Assembly: GCF_021134715.1 (NCBI RefSeq)
Contig: NC_060018.1
Location: 1-64,000 of the forward strand
Direction of reading: 5' to 3'
DNA length: 64,000 nucleotides
Source of the DNA: Daphnia pulex
Lineage: Eukaryota > Arthropoda > Branchiopoda > Diplostraca > Daphniidae
Made by a program: the position numbers and the translations under genes. The notes beneath the pieces were generated by a model, which made no database searches, was not told where the DNA came from, and was given only the letters and a program-made list of their open reading frames with translations. Below, in pieces: positions 34,957 through 49,900 of this stretch (positions within the stretch are counted from its first letter, which is position 1; each line of letters begins with the position of its first letter).

Positions 34957-37900
34957 CTGTTGGAAATAATTTTAAAAAAAGTAAAATAAAGAGAATAAAA
35001 TTAAATTAAAAATGCCGGAAACGAGAGACTCACTTCACGCGGACTGGATCCGTCGTGGCTCAATTTTCGACCCTTGCGGCTGCGACCTTTGGCCGTGAGG
35101 CCGGCGGTCGAGTGTTTGCGCCTCTCCAGGTATTCGGGAGCCGAGTGTTGGTGCCTCTTGACGTGGTGGTGAGCGGCCGATGAGGATCCGCTGCCAGACG
35201 AGGTGGCGCTGTAAGCGTAGTCTCCTCGGTCGTAGCCGTGGCTGCTGCTGTTGCTAGCCGGCCGCTCCTGGTTGCAGCGCTGGTCCTGACCCAACTGCAG
35301 GACCAATTGGCGGGCGTGGAGTGGAATGACGGCGTCGTAGTTCTCCAGGATGACACGCTTCAATTGCAGCGCCCATTCCCTTTTCTGTTCCAGATTCCTT
35401 GCCTGTTTTTCCAAAACCAAAAAACAACAACAACAATGTCAATGACAAATGGTGAATTGACTGGACCGTACAAGGCCTTTTTTGCGTTGGTTGCTACGCT
35501 ATTTGCATATTTCCTTGGGTGGTCGTTAATAATCAAACAAACAAACAACAAAATTGAAAATAAAAGAGAAAGAAAAGAACCGAGATTGGACTAAATTGCA
35601 CCGAATTTTTTTGCTTTTCTTGTTGTTTTTCATTTTTGTTGGCCATATATTTCATTCTCATTCTCATTAACATACCTCGAGGGTGTACTGCTGGCGCGGG
35701 TTGTCAAACGGGATGACGTGAAAACTAAGCGGCTCGCCGGGAACACTCTCAATCAGCATGAGATTGGAACACTGCAAAGGAGATAAACGGGTATGATAAT
35801 CATGTCGAGTCTGGCCAAAAAATTCGGGACCACAGCTGCCCGGCTAGCTGGCACTGGGCACTGGCATCCGAATGCACATACCATGATGTGAACTTTGTAG
35901 CCCAAAGTGCCGTCCTCCTTTCGCTTGACGATGAGCAACATGCGATCCAGCAAGAAAACGTGGCGGGGCGCCTTGGCTCCGTACATGCGGAACGAGCCCT
36001 CGGCCACCAGTTCGCCGTAGGTGGTCAGGTCCTCGCCCGGCCAGCCGTCCAAAAGACTCTGCACCTCCTGGACTCTGACGGCGTGTTCGTGCTTTCGCTT
36101 CATGTCGTTGATGTGGTGAGCGATGCCCGTCATGGCCGACAGGGCCACGATGATGTCCGTGTAGCCGGGCGTCTGCGATCGGTCGCAGTGCTTGACAATG
36201 TTCTGCAGCAGCAGGTGGTACTTGAGGATGCGCTGGACCGGTTTGAGCAGGTAGGAGCCGAGCGGCAGCGTGTGCTGCAATTGCGTCTGCCTCTCGCGAC
36301 ACGCCCGGCTGGCCGCCTCGTTCCTCATCAAATCTGTCAGCACCGACACTTTCCTAATTTGAATCAAAAATTAAACAAGAAAATAAAAAAATTCAGTCCA
36401 TCGTGTCAAGAAGGAGGAGAGAAAATGGGGCGTCGTCCTGAGCAACTGAGCAGAGAGGGGGGGGGGGGGGGGAACCAAAGGAAAATAAATCGAGAAAATT
36501 TGAATTGATGGATTGGATGGATGGGTGATTTGTTATCATGTGTGGTGGGTGGCTGAGAACTGGGCAGGTATATAGAGAGAGAAGAGATGCCAAGCTGGAT
36601 TGCATTAGTTATGGTTATGGTGGCTAGTTTTTTCATCCAGACGGACAATGAAGAGGAAAGGAGAAAATAAAGACAATGTGAGAGCCCACCTGGGGTAGTT
36701 GGTGCAGTAGTCGGTGTAGATGGTGAAGCCGGAATTGTTGCGAACGAAGCAGCGGGCCACTTCGACGGGATCGAGCCCGCACGACTGCAGTTGCGTCAGG
36801 AATTGGCTGTTGAAACGGTAAATGTCGTCCACGTTGCCGAAAAGGGCGACCGCCTGTTCGGGACTCAGCGGCGCTCGCTCCCCTTCGTCCCGCCAAAAAT
36901 ACAAATAACCCTGGGAAACGAGAAACGAACACAAGAACATTCAAGACAAGTCGTCAACAAAATAAAAGAAAAAGAAAAGAAATAAAAGAGATGGAAATGA
37001 TGAGCCGCCCCGAGTCGAGTCATCAATCTCGCATCTCCCTTGTAAAGTAGCTACCCATTTGTTTCTCCATTATTTAGACCCTCTGGTCATAATTCTCTTT
37101 TTTCTCCTTGTCGCGCCCCATCACATCGTTTCGACAATAGAGGGGGGGGGGGAGGTTTTTCCCAGGACAAGAAACAACACAAGAAGTAAAAGAAGTAGTA
37201 CATGATTCATTATTATTGGGACGTGTCGAGAAATTCCCCCCCTCAAAAAAAAAGACGAGACGTGAGCGATTTACGACATGTTACGCGTCTTGTACTTTCC
37301 GTTCGTTCACCAACCGGCAGACGAGAGAGAAAGAAAATGGCTGGCCCACACACGGCAGAGTCTCTCACCTGAATCATCGACTCACTTCTCGCCACCGGCA
37401 AGGGTTGGGCCCTTTCCTTCTTACAACAACAACTACTACAAAAGAGGTACACACAAAAGCATCTCTCTCTGCATTTTCTCTCTCAACTTAACCCCCCCGC
37501 ACCCTTGGAAAACCTTAGGAAAAAAAAACTGAAATTCTTTTTTCGTGAGTCGTTTGTTTTGTCGATGGAATGGGCTGGCATGGGGGTTGGAGGGCGAACG
37601 AGTCCAACGAACCCCGAGACTTCATTCCTGCGGGAAAGAGGAATCGTCGGGTTGGGTGTTGATATGAGAACGAACGGGAGATGGCGAGGGAGAGAGTGGA
37701 GAAAGGAGGAAAGACGATGAATAAATGATCAATGCATCCTCTCTATGCCCCGTTCTTTAGAGCTTTTCTTCAGAAGAAGAAGAAGAAAAAAGTTAAGTGA
37801 AGTAGTAGTAGCTGGAAAGAGGCAGCAGTGGCGACGACGACGACGACCAAACAACAGCCAGATGTATATGGGGACGGACGGGGTTGAGTCAAGACAATCT

Positions 37901-40900
37901 TTTATTTTTTTTCCCCTGCGAGTCCTGCAGCTTGGCTTTATCCACTGCGTGGCATTTCTCGTCATGAATAATAATGATGATGGAATAGATCTCTGCCTCA
38001 ATGTCTGACCCGTACCTTAAGTAAGTCTAACTCTCTTCTCTATAAGGACATATGTGTGTGCTGCTGCTCACACAAAAGACGAGATACATCACCAAATACG
38101 GGGCCACAGCCTAGCACAAGAATAAAAGAGGTCTTCTTTCTTCTTTTCTCAAAAGGTATTTTCTCTCTTCTGCCATCGACTATATCAACTCTTTTTTTCT
38201 TCTTTTTTTATTTATTTATTATTATTTTCTTTTCATGTTCAAAGTCGGCAGCCGGGTAGAAAATGAGGCAGAGTAAGAAATGAAGAATCTGACCAAAGAG
38301 AAAGCCCACCAAAAAATAAGAGAAGAAAAAGATGAGACTCTACGGCTGGAGGAGGAACGAAGAAGAAAAAAAGTGGTAGCCACATTTCTAATTTTTTAAA
38401 AGCTTGGAGCCAAATGGCTTCATCAACCAGACTGGAGGCTCACCATAGCATCTCAAACTACCACGGCTGGAGAATCTCAACTTTTTCTTCTTCATTTCTT
38501 CGCTCCTTTTTGTTTTTGTTTCTCGCTCAAACCCCCAGGGCTCATATTCCACTCGACGAATGTTTGAAAAATGGCCGCTCTCTCTTCTTTCCTCGCTTAG
38601 CGCTCATATTTCATCTAAATGTTTGTATATGCGTGCGCTCATGTGAGCGCCATGCAAAGTCACGTTCCTCACTTCCGGCCGGATGGCCGCATCGTCCAAA
38701 CCCCCTACCCAGTACCCAGCCAGCCCAGCCACCCTTTCGCATAATTATTATTATGACGATGATTATGATTGTTGTTGTACATGGTGTGAAAAACAAAAAG
38801 AAGAAACAAAAAATTTTCTTTTGTTCTTTCACGCGGCTAAAGCGACGAAAACGGATGGGAGAAATAAATCAAAAATGCGCATTACCTCGACGACCTGCTG
38901 CAAGTCGCGGACGTAGACGGTCTCGGACTCGACCACCTCCATGACGACGCGGTCCATGTACGAGAGATTGTCGCTGCCTCTGTCGTCCTCCTCGTCCGCG
39001 TCTTCTTCTTCTTCCTCCTCTTCGCCCGAATGTTTCTGCTCCGATGCCTCCGAGCTGGGCGGGCCGGGACTGCTCACGCCGCTGTCTCCAGAGTCGCCCG
39101 AGTGCCTCAGATGATGGAGATCGCTGTTGACGGCGCTGCTTCGCGGTCGCCGGCTGGGCGAACCTGAACCGGCCGCAGCCACAGCCGCTGATGCGCCCGA
39201 TGGAGTTGCAGCAGCGGCCACCGTGACGCCACCGCCACAAGTTGCAGCGGCGTCCAGACTCTCGTCTGAATTCAAATGGCCGTCGCCGCTGCCGTCTGCA
39301 CAAGCGGACCAAGTCGAGGACGACAATGTCGAATGTGACGAGCAAGACGAGGTGGTGGCCACCGAGTGGACACTGGACGCTGGCGCCGCCAGTGACGTCA
39401 ACGAAGACGAGGAAGACGAACTGCCACACCTGGACGATGTCGACGTCGTTGACGTCACGGCCGCCGCCGCCTCTTTGGCTGGCGCCAATTCAGACGAGCG
39501 GAAAGAGACGGAACGGCGGGGAGACGACGAGGAACAAGTCGCCATTCCATTTCGGACGCCGCCGCTGCCGCCAGACCGTATCGCGTTATTACTAGTCGCT
39601 GCTGCTGCTGCTGCTGGCCCGTCTTTGATTTGGCATAAACAAACAAACAAACAAAGACATTAGCGGAGGAAAGTCGATCGGGCGGCAATTAGCCAAGGGC
39701 GTCTGCAGCTTGCGCCAGCAGTCGGCGACCGTCAAAAACCAACCGACGAACGAACGAATATTTCAGAATTGACGATGATTACCATTGGCGAGTGGCGAGA
39801 CGGCGTTTGGCGTCATTTGCTGTTGCTGCTGGAGGATCAGAGGCGAATCGCCCGGCTCGACGATTTTCAAAACGGGAAAATGGCGCGGCAGCTGCTGATT
39901 CGACGACAGATTGCCAGCGGACGCCAACGTCGTCGTCGACGATGCGCACGAGGAATCCGACGTCGGCGAAGGCGGCGACATGCTGTGAAGAGGATGATGA
40001 TGATGAGGGGCCTGTTGATTCCCAATCATCGAGTCAAAGATGTCCATTAGCGTCGGCACCAAATCGCTAGACGATGAGCCTGGAGTAACGCGCAATAAAC
40101 AAAAGAACAAAATGCAAAGTCAAAATGCGATCAACACTCATCAAGGCAAATGTCAATCAAAAGGCGAGTCGCCCAGCTCAAATGGCTGGGAAAATGCCCA
40201 TCTTAATAAATATTTTTCTTTCTCATTTTTAACAAGCAAAAGAACCTTTGGTGGTGGCGGAGAAAGAAAAGAGAAATAATAATCAAAACCGGCTATACAA
40301 CTCCTCATCAGAGTTTCATGATGGATCGTTGACAAGTTGACGGGACACTGCTGGGTTGGCGCATCACTAAAAACTTGGGACGACCCAACATTCTCTCCAC
40401 GTTAAAGAGAAAAAATCAAAAGTTTTTTTAAATCAAATGTCAATTTTTTTTCTTTTTAACGAAAAAAAACACACACGAACGAACGAACGAAAAGAGAAGA
40501 AACAAGTTGAGAGACACGAGCTAATCACTTCGTGACCGGCATGCTAATGTCAAAATCAAACACGAAAAGGGAAACGCCCAAGCACACATTTGTGTTGTCG
40601 TGTGGTAACGTTTGTTGCAATGGGTGTCAGCCTTACAACACAGTCAATTTAACCTTCGCCAGTGGGGGGGGAAGCGGACGTCAAACTCTCCAACCCGGCA
40701 CACAAAGGGGTTTTTTTTATTTTAAATTTTAGAAGGTTACGTATAAATAATAATCCACACACAGAAAATTAAAAAAAGACTAAACTTTCAGTAGAGTTCA
40801 AAACGTTTTCACACACAGAGAGATCGCAGACTTCCTTTTGTTTTCTCCCTCTTAACAGTTGGGTTGTACGTTGTTTTGTTCAAAACTTTTATTTTCTTTT

Positions 40901-43900
40901 GTTTCGTTTCAAGTGGAAACTTTATTGTAGAAACGGGAAAACTTGTCTTGAAGAGCCTGTAATGTTCTCTCTTTTAAAAGATGTAGAGAGAGAGAGAAAA
41001 GAGGCCTGTGGAGGACCAATGGATTGGATGGATGGAAAGAGTCTAGAGGGGGAGAGAGAGACTAAAAATAACGGTGAATATTACTCTAGTAGATGGGAAC
41101 TGGTTGTGTCGTCGTCGTCGCAGAGTCTGTCTGTCTCCAACACGACACATAGAACCCCCCCGAAAAAAACATTTGGAGAATTAACGGGTTTCTTCTTCTT
41201 CTCTTTTCTTCCTCCTCCCTCACCCCTAACCAAAACAACAGCAATCACCTCGGCCGGCCTAACCTTTAAACATTATTGTTATATATATATAAATAGGTAA
41301 ATATCTACCTGGAGAAAACGTTGCTGCCAACTCTTTTTTCCCGACTCGTTTTCTCGGCCCGTTTCTTTCAATTAAAATTGAATAGAGAAAGAAGATAAGG
41401 GAGGACCCCATTTGACTGTTAATAGAACTTGAAAAAAAAAACAAGCCAAGAGCGCCCTCTTCAATTCCATTCGGCTGATTCACATTTTTTGTTTGCCCTT
41501 GGAAATAAATCAAACGTCAGACAAGACAATCAAGTCGTTTCCGCCACTCGACGGAAAGAAAACGATAGAAAAAGATGCCGTGGGTTTCTCGAATGTTTCC
41601 ATCATCGTGGCACAAACCCTTTTGATTATACGAAATAGAAACAAGGAATTATCAAGTAGGTGTAAGAATCGCCAACTACATCCATCCAACGCACAAAAAG
41701 AGCTGTTGGCAAAAATAAAACTATCGACATGCTCCATCCAAAACGGGACAAGAAAAGGAAACAACCCAAAAGGGGCCAGACACGGAAAAGATAAGCAAAT
41801 GCGCATAAAAACAAGAAAAAAAAGAATCTGAACAAACATTTTCGTGTTATTTTTCTTTTCTCCACAAAAACACACACATAGTTTTGCTTGGTGCCTTGCT
41901 CGGTGGCGCGGGTTGTTTGAATCAAAATAACAAATTTCAAAAAGGGGAATAGAAGAAAAAACGTGAACGAGACCTGAGCTGCCAATCCAAAGAGGATCAT
42001 CAAAGTTTCGTCTATTTTTTTCTTCTTCTTTTCTTTTATCCGATCGTGCCATCTAACCATTAAAAAAGTTTTACGGGATGTTGCCTAGATGGCCGTGCTC
42101 TTTTTTCGTGTGTTTTTTTCTCTCTCCCTCAAAAGTCTTTGACACAAAACCTGGCAAAGAAGAAGAAAATAAATACAGCGGCTCTTTATATTATACGAGA
42201 CGACATGTTTTTTTCATCTTTAAAGCACTTTTTTTCGTCTTCTTCTCTTGGTTTTCTTTCTTGTTCCTTCCATCTCTCGAGCGAGATATTTTTTATTTTT
42301 TATTCTGGTTGGCTACATTTTCGTTTGGAAAGAAAAGAAAACGGAAAGGTCAGTCAACACGTCCATTTTGGGATCGGGACCGGACTATAGACTATTGACG
42401 CTCAACGCCCAACTTGCACGTCTTGCATGTCCCTTCTCTCTCTGATGCCTCTGCCCTTTGTGTCTTCTCACACACAGAGAAAAATTGCTGCTCTTGTTGT
42501 TGTTGTTGTAGTTTTTGGGTGTTATCAGTCGATCGAGATTCCAGATGCATAACAGAAAAGCTCTTTAAACTCGCACACAAATGCATTGAGCGTTGGAGTA
42601 GAAGAGAAAAAGAGCAAGAACTGGTTCTTCTTTCTTTCTTTTTCTCGTCATAACTCTACTTAGACTTTATACGACAGGCCGACTACTTGAGAGAGATAGA
42701 CTAGATACTCGGCAGTATTGCCTAGGCATCGCATTTTCTTTAATGGGTGTAATGGATGTAATGGGTGGTGGGAGGTTTCCCTGGTCGAGGAAGAAGAAGA
42801 AGAAAAAAACCCAACCCTAGACTGTATTATCTGTTATGTCATGTTGATTTCTCTACCCTATTGGCTTCGTCCACTTTTCTCTGGCCATTGCAACTCCCAG
42901 TTTGGTTATTGAGCTGTGGCTTTGGCAGCACTGGCCAGCTCGGAAAGAAAAGGGGGCCTCTTCGCTTCACTTCCTATGAGATCGGCAGCTGGGCAGCAAT
43001 TTTGGGCTGGGCCAGAGACTTGACGTGTGGTGCGATAAGCCTCGAAAAAACTAAAAAAAGAAAGAAAAAAGAGAGGAGTGAAGAAACCAAATGGGCAAAA
43101 TGACCAGGTGGTCGGGTCATTTTCCTTGCAGCATTTGGCTCTACTTCAATCGACATTTTCTTTTCTTGGAGTTTGGTTTTTCCCTGATCATAAAATCGCG
43201 CCATATTCGAATTCGGCGCCGGTGCCAATCGGATTCAAAAACTCGAAGGAGAGCCCACCAGAAAAAGAAAAAAAGAAGAGACAATGGCAGGCAACCGTTG
43301 CTGTGTGTAACCTTTCAAGTGTGAGCTGGAACCTCATTCTTTTCTCTAAAGTCAAGAATCGTGCCGTTGCAATCCAACCCAGTCGCACAGAGGGTCGGAA
43401 CGCACCACCACCTCCACACAACAACAACAAGAAACCGAACAAGACGAACGAAAAAAAATGAAACAAAGTCCCTCGTTTTATTCATGGCAACAATCTTTTT
43501 TCTTTCTTTTCGTTCTCGTGTGTCCTATTACACGCGGGAGAGAGAGAGAAAAAACTGCTGCAGCACGTCACGACCCACACGTGTGTGTGTGTTGCGTGGA
43601 AAAGATAATCGGGCCTTTTGTTGTACCGACCAAACGAATCGAATCATTGTCTCCTTTTCCTTGAATTCCATTTCTCTCTCGAGTCTCTCCCATTTAAAAT
43701 CTTTCCCAAGTGCGTCCGATATTAAATCAAAGATAATAAAGACGGCGATCGTCTTCTCCGATTCGGATTTTTCCCAAAAGGCAACAACTGACAATAATCA
43801 ACACGACCGAAAAGCTGGGCTCGATCAAATGTTGCGTCTTTATATTTGATTGAATTTCCAATGAATCTCGACGACAACGACAAATGGCCATTTTCTTCAT

Positions 43901-46900
43901 TTCCCCGAATTTCGTTTCCCTAACGACTGGCCCTTTTCTTTTTTGTTGTTATTGGATTCGTGACACACGGGTGGCGGTGGCACGAGCCACGGGACCGTGA
44001 AACGAACTTTCGCGCAGCCAACCGCACACACACACAAGAAAAAAGAGAGAGGAATAAAAACGAACAAGGATATAACATTGGAGAGGAGGATCTTTTTTGT
44101 TTTTTGGTCGTCGTCGTTGGTTATTTCGGTATCTCTCCACCACGTTGGCCGATGTGGTCGATTACGAGAGCATTAAGGGCCTATTTAGCCGTTCATTCGC
44201 GCTCGACTCTTCAAATTAAAACAAAAACACCGACGACGACGACCGTCTCTCTCTTCCTTTTTAGGCTTTGAAATTCAATCACGGAGATTCGAAGAGACTT
44301 GAGAGAGAGAAGAGAGGCAATGAGATAAGAGATTCAATAAAAATAACCTCATCCGTCCGTCCGGCCGGCCTTATCCCCCCTCCTTGATTGTTTTTTTCAC
44401 TCGGCACAGAGAAGAAGAAGAAAAAGGAGACACGTGCGAGAGAGCCCACGGCTCAGCCTCTGACTCGACAGATGAATAGACTATTGTTGTTGTTGTTGTT
44501 GTTGTGAGCCCCGGTAAAGTAAAAGTGGAACCGACACATCGCACCAGAGTTGGTTGGGGGGACGGTTGAAAAACACGCACGGGAAAACGGGCAAGAGAGG
44601 GAGGAAAAAGGGGGAGAACATTTCTTTGATATTTCCCCTCTGTTGATTGAAACTGGCGATGCCATTCGTGTCGCTTTAACTTTTACACGGCGTGGCCAAT
44701 GGCCGTGAAATCTCCAAAAAAGTTGCGCGTTTCAACTCACGCAGAGTCTTTCACCCTCCTCGACTCTCGAAATAAACCCCCGAAAATAAAACTCGCAGCA
44801 TTTATCAAACCAAATTGAGGAAGTTGAGAATATTTTCTCATTTCAACGTGTTGACTCTTTTTTTTCTTTCAGATTTATTTATTTATTTAGTCACGACGAG
44901 GGCTGGGAATTGCAGGGAGTCAAGAGATGGCCACCACCAGCACCAACAGCACCAGCCCCCAAAAGTCAGAGAAAAGGGGCGACTGCTGGCGAGGAGGAGG
45001 CTGCGTCATCATTCTTTCTCTCCTCTTTGATTTCGTTGGAAAAAAGTAAATAAATAAAAAGATTCGGCCCTGAACGAGGCGACGGTCAGGGGGGGGGAAC
45101 CCGTCACGTTCAGAAGAAAAAAAAAAGATGAAACGAGGAAGAGGCGACGAGGATGGCGCGTCATTCAAACGAACACAAAGTTGGTCTCCCTGCCACACTT
45201 GCACACACTTTCTCTTTCCGTCAATTTCACGTGGAAAAACCAAAACAAAACGAAACGAGAAACTCGCACGAAATCAATAAATAATGAATAGGTGACCCTG
45301 AAACTGTCGTCATCACAGATTTCTTGATATTAGATTTATCACACGAGAGAGAGGGGGGAGAACAAACATTTTCTGGTCGTGTTATCAACATTTCGAGGTG
45401 GCTGGTTGATGGTTTTTCTTATCCAATTCTTAACCCCCCCTTTTTCCTTTATGAAGAGAGAAAAAAGGGCCCGACTGGATGCGTGTCAGTCGACGGTGTC
45501 ACTTCAATTCATTTTCCAATCGCCCAGCCCCCTCTTTTGGTCCGTCCGTGTGTCTATCACGGCTCTCCATCTCGGCTCTCCATCTGCGTTCAAATCAAAA
45601 GGGGCCAGCGGATAAGGGGACGGACGATGTGTGTCTCTCTTCAAACGAAAATCCGTTTCACCATTTCTTTCTTTCTCGTCGAGTTGTCGTCTCATTTGGC
45701 CGACGCCAAGGACGGGACCACCACCAAAGCCGCCGCCCCGCAGACCCCCAGACCCGTCGAGAGTCGATGGGATTTCTCTGTCCTACTCTTTTCGCCTTTC
45801 TTTTTATTTCTTTTTCGGCGAGAAATCAGCGCGATGAAGCGCCTCAATCTCCTCTGCCCATGACGAAAACGAGGACAACAAGTCTCAGCCAATGAAATCA
45901 AACAACAAGGAAATCACAATCCACAATCCATCCCCAGTTTGTCCAGCTGCTGCTGCTGCTGTAGGAGAGGTACGTACGGCATTTCCCTTTTTTACGACGG
46001 CCAACAAGAGAAAAGAGACTCTTATTGAAGCCAAATTCTTTTTTCGTGAGTCTCTCGGACTTGAGAAGAATAAAAAATATAAAAAAGAGAACCGGAAGGG
46101 AATGAATCGGATCGAATCCGGTGCCCCGCGGTCAGACGGTTAACCGACACGACGACGACTATACATACCATAAGAGGAGAGATAATCATTTGAGAGCGGC
46201 TTAACTCGCCAACACAAAAGAGAAATAAAAAGAGAAAAAAAAAACGTGACACGACGACGGTTACATCGAGACATTTTCCCGTCCGCCGTTTTTTCTCTTT
46301 TTTTCTTCTTCCTTGGTGGTGGGGTCTGACGGGCCTCACAGGACGGACGGTGACAGGACGCATCCCCTTTTAAGGTGGACGAGATGAGCCTTAATTGATA
46401 CACTGACACTGTCGAGCGCCCGGCGGATGCCCGGCTGTCCATCCGTCCGTTCGTCTCCTCGACTCTTTCTCCTCGTGCGGCTGGAAATAACTCTCGGGGG
46501 CTGAGAGTTGGCCTATCCTTTTTTCCTTCTTTTTTCTTCTTCTTTTTCCCTTTTGGGCCTTTGCCTCATAAATAGACGACGCCATCTCAACTCTGGCGAC
46601 GGCGACGCTCCTCAAGAAAAAACAACAACAAGCGAAAGACGACGACGACCAAAAGTTTCCCGAGTTGGATCGGAAGCAAAAAAAAGGAAAAAAGGCCAAA
46701 GGGATGAAAAGAAAAAGGAAGACGAGAAGAAATATTGAGGCGACTGGATCATCAGCCAAAGTCAACGGCCTGTGCCCATCCATCCGCGCCGCCCTTCTTC
46801 TTCTTTTCTTTTTTCCTCATTCAAAATTATCTTCTTTTTCTTCTCCATCCCAAAGTTCCGTGAACTCTTGACAGAGACCTGGAAATCGATTGGGAATTTT

Positions 46901-49900
46901 CGAGTCATTGTGTCCGTTTACGTGGGGGAAACGTCCAACCCAATCGGAAAAAAAACGGGGCAACAGACAAGGACGACGAGATGTTTCACATCAAAGCCGA
47001 TCCTCTGCCTGTTGGCATTCCGAGTGTTTTGGTGGTGGCAACGCAGCGGGAACCAAGTCGAAGAAGAAGAAGAAGAAGATCATTAACTTTTTTTTGTTCG
47101 TTTCTTTTATTTGAGGGGGTGGATATATCGTTCTACCGCGCGCCATATAACGGCTGCTACTGCCGTTTCGACATTTCTCCTTTTTGGCTTTTTGGCTTCT
47201 TTTGCCGGCAAACAAGAAAAAAAAAACAAAATAAAATAAGAAATGGCCCACGAACCCCATGAAGAAGAAGCGCGGCCTAAAAAGAAGAAGAAGGGCCAGG
47301 GATCTAAGGCCAGAACCCACAGAGCCGCAAAAAGAAAATGGGCGCAAAAAGAAAGAGAGAAAAAAGAATATAGCGCCGCTTCCCTCTCTCTCTCTCGACT
47401 AGACTCGGATGCGCTCATCCGCAGCAACAGCAGCAACAACAGCAGCCGCTTTAGCCGAAGAGGAGGAAGTGGTCGGTCGGTCGGTCGGTCGGCCGATCAC
47501 AAAATTAAAAATAGACACCCATTGCTCTTCTTTCTAGTCTTCTTCTTCTTCCCTTTTCGACTTTTCTTTTTATCCTCATCGAATAGAAACGAGGAATGAA
47601 AAGGACGGCTCAAAATCTGTCCAATTTTTTGTGGGTCGTTGCAGCTCGACACAAATAACAACAACAACAACATGCCCCCGCCGATTTCCTCTCTCTCACT
47701 CGCTAGCGAGAGGAACCCACAAAATGTTGAGCAAAGTGATGACATGTCCGTGTCAAAAAGTGGCTTCTCCCTTTATTTCTCTTTCCCATCCCCCATCAAA
47801 TGTTGTTGGCCGGCCAGGAGGGCAACGGAAAGGAAACAACATCTCGTGGGCGGTCGTCGACGTGTGACGGAACCCTAAAAACCACTCGCCACTCGCCACC
47901 GCAGAGCCAAAAACAATCAAACAATATAAAATCAACAACAACAAGAGCAAAGAGAAAAATGGTGACGGGTCAAGAGTCCAACAGCAACAAAGAAAAGGAA
48001 AACATCGAAACCCAGTAGTTGCGTCATTGCAACAACGGGCAACCCAAAACGGTCCAGCTTCCACATCTCTCCAGCAACAGTCAGACGGGCCTTTTTTTGA
48101 TTGATCTTCCGTCAACGGCCAAAGATGCGCCGTGGATTGCGAGAAGTTGATCGATTGACCACACCACCACCGCTCGCCCAAACCTCATCACAACAACCGA
48201 CAACAACATGGGGAACGGGGGTGGCGGTGGGTGCTGCTAGCAAGGGCAACGCAACAAACAAACCACCACCGCCACCACCAGGATCCATTGGCGATACCAC
48301 ACGACCGAAAGCCATTCGGTGGAGCAGAGAGAGAGTCAACGGACTCTGCTGCTGCCCAGATAATGTCCGTCGTCAGAAACAAGTGGGGAAACAAGAAAAG
48401 ATGATTGGGAGGTGGAAAGAGAAAGAAAGAGAGAAACGCACACTACCTGGACGAGAAAAGACGATGGAATATTATCAAGAGGGAGGAGGGGTGATTGTTA
48501 TGTTTGTCCCGGGTGAAAATCAAGACAAAAAGATAAGATAAAAAATATTTCAGGATTGTATCCCTCGGTATATATCTCCTTTGGACATACCACGGACTAG
48601 CTTGGTAATGTACAAGGTACACACAGACTTATCATCTATATTGGCCAGCAGGCCAGGAGCTGGCCACCAGGGCCCAGGTAACAAGACGACGAGTACAGGT
48701 TTCGATTTCGATGATGAAATGTTCCAATCCGCTTAGCCCAGAGGATAAATTTAAAAAGGGGATAATGTGCATGTTGTCTCAGTCCCGACATCCGATACAT
48801 CAAACGAGAGGGGCCCCTCATTCCTTTTCTCTTTTTCTTTCTTTTCTCCGCTGCTGCCACTCGTTGAAATGAATTTCGCTTTGGTTGCTGCTCACAGTGC
48901 ACATGTGATGTAACTCGATCGGACCACACGGCATCGAACCCACCCCACCCCAATTCAAAGTCTTCCAAGGGCGAAACAAAAGGCAAACAAGAAACACAAT
49001 TGGGGAAAAGATATTTCCCCCCACCGTCAAAAGAAATGAGAAAAAAAGGAACCGGTCATGCCAAAATTCGTTCTCGTCTTCCCAAACAAAACAAAACAAA
49101 ACAACAAAAACAGGAGCTATAGGAGCCAGCAACCGACTGCGCGAAATTAAACGTCAACTCCTTGTTTGTTGTTGGGCTCTCTCCTTCTTTGCTCTGCTCA
49201 CGATACAACAACTCTTTTATCTCCCCTGGAAAAGAAACAACAATTCCAGGGTCGTTTGTCATGTCGTTTGCCGTGAAACAAGTCAAGTAAACCGGACACC
49301 ACCACACCTGGAAAGGGATGCGGCCACTCGACTACGAGAGAGTCGTCGGTTGACGTAACGACATGGGGGAATACCTCGCCAATCTTTTTTCCTTTTACTG
49401 CTACGTACCAGTTTCGCTTGTCAATCCAAATCCGATCCATGTGGAGAATGAAGATCTCCTTCTTCCCTTGGCCGGTTCTCCACGCCGGAAAACAAACAAC
49501 AGAAAAACTGGTGCCAAAAGCAAAAAGACAAACACTCGAAACTTTCTTCTCCTTGTCAATTCACTTGAATGGGGAAAAAATAAATTGAAATCTCGTTTTT
49601 TTTCTTATTTCAATAGAAAGAGAGAAGAGATGGCACAGACACACACACACACACACGGGGGCACAGACACTCGAGTAAAACTGGGCAAATGGCAGGTAGT
49701 AGTATATAGTCGTCGTCTGTATATATCTATCTGAAATGAAACGTGTGGTTGGCTGGAGCTGCCAACGTCGACTGAGCTGCCTGGACGGGAAAATGTTTGG
49801 ACGGACCTCCCCCCCTCTCTCCACCTCCACCACCAGTACCACCACTATACTCTTGTCAGTCCCTCAAGTCTCTTTTTTCTCTCTCTTCTCTTTTTACTTT

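Noticed and set aside
31777..39663. Many + strand frames of 90 to 206 codons opposite the RhoGEF
   Set aside because: They are antisense shadows of GC-rich coding exons with Arg- and Gly-rich nonsense content.
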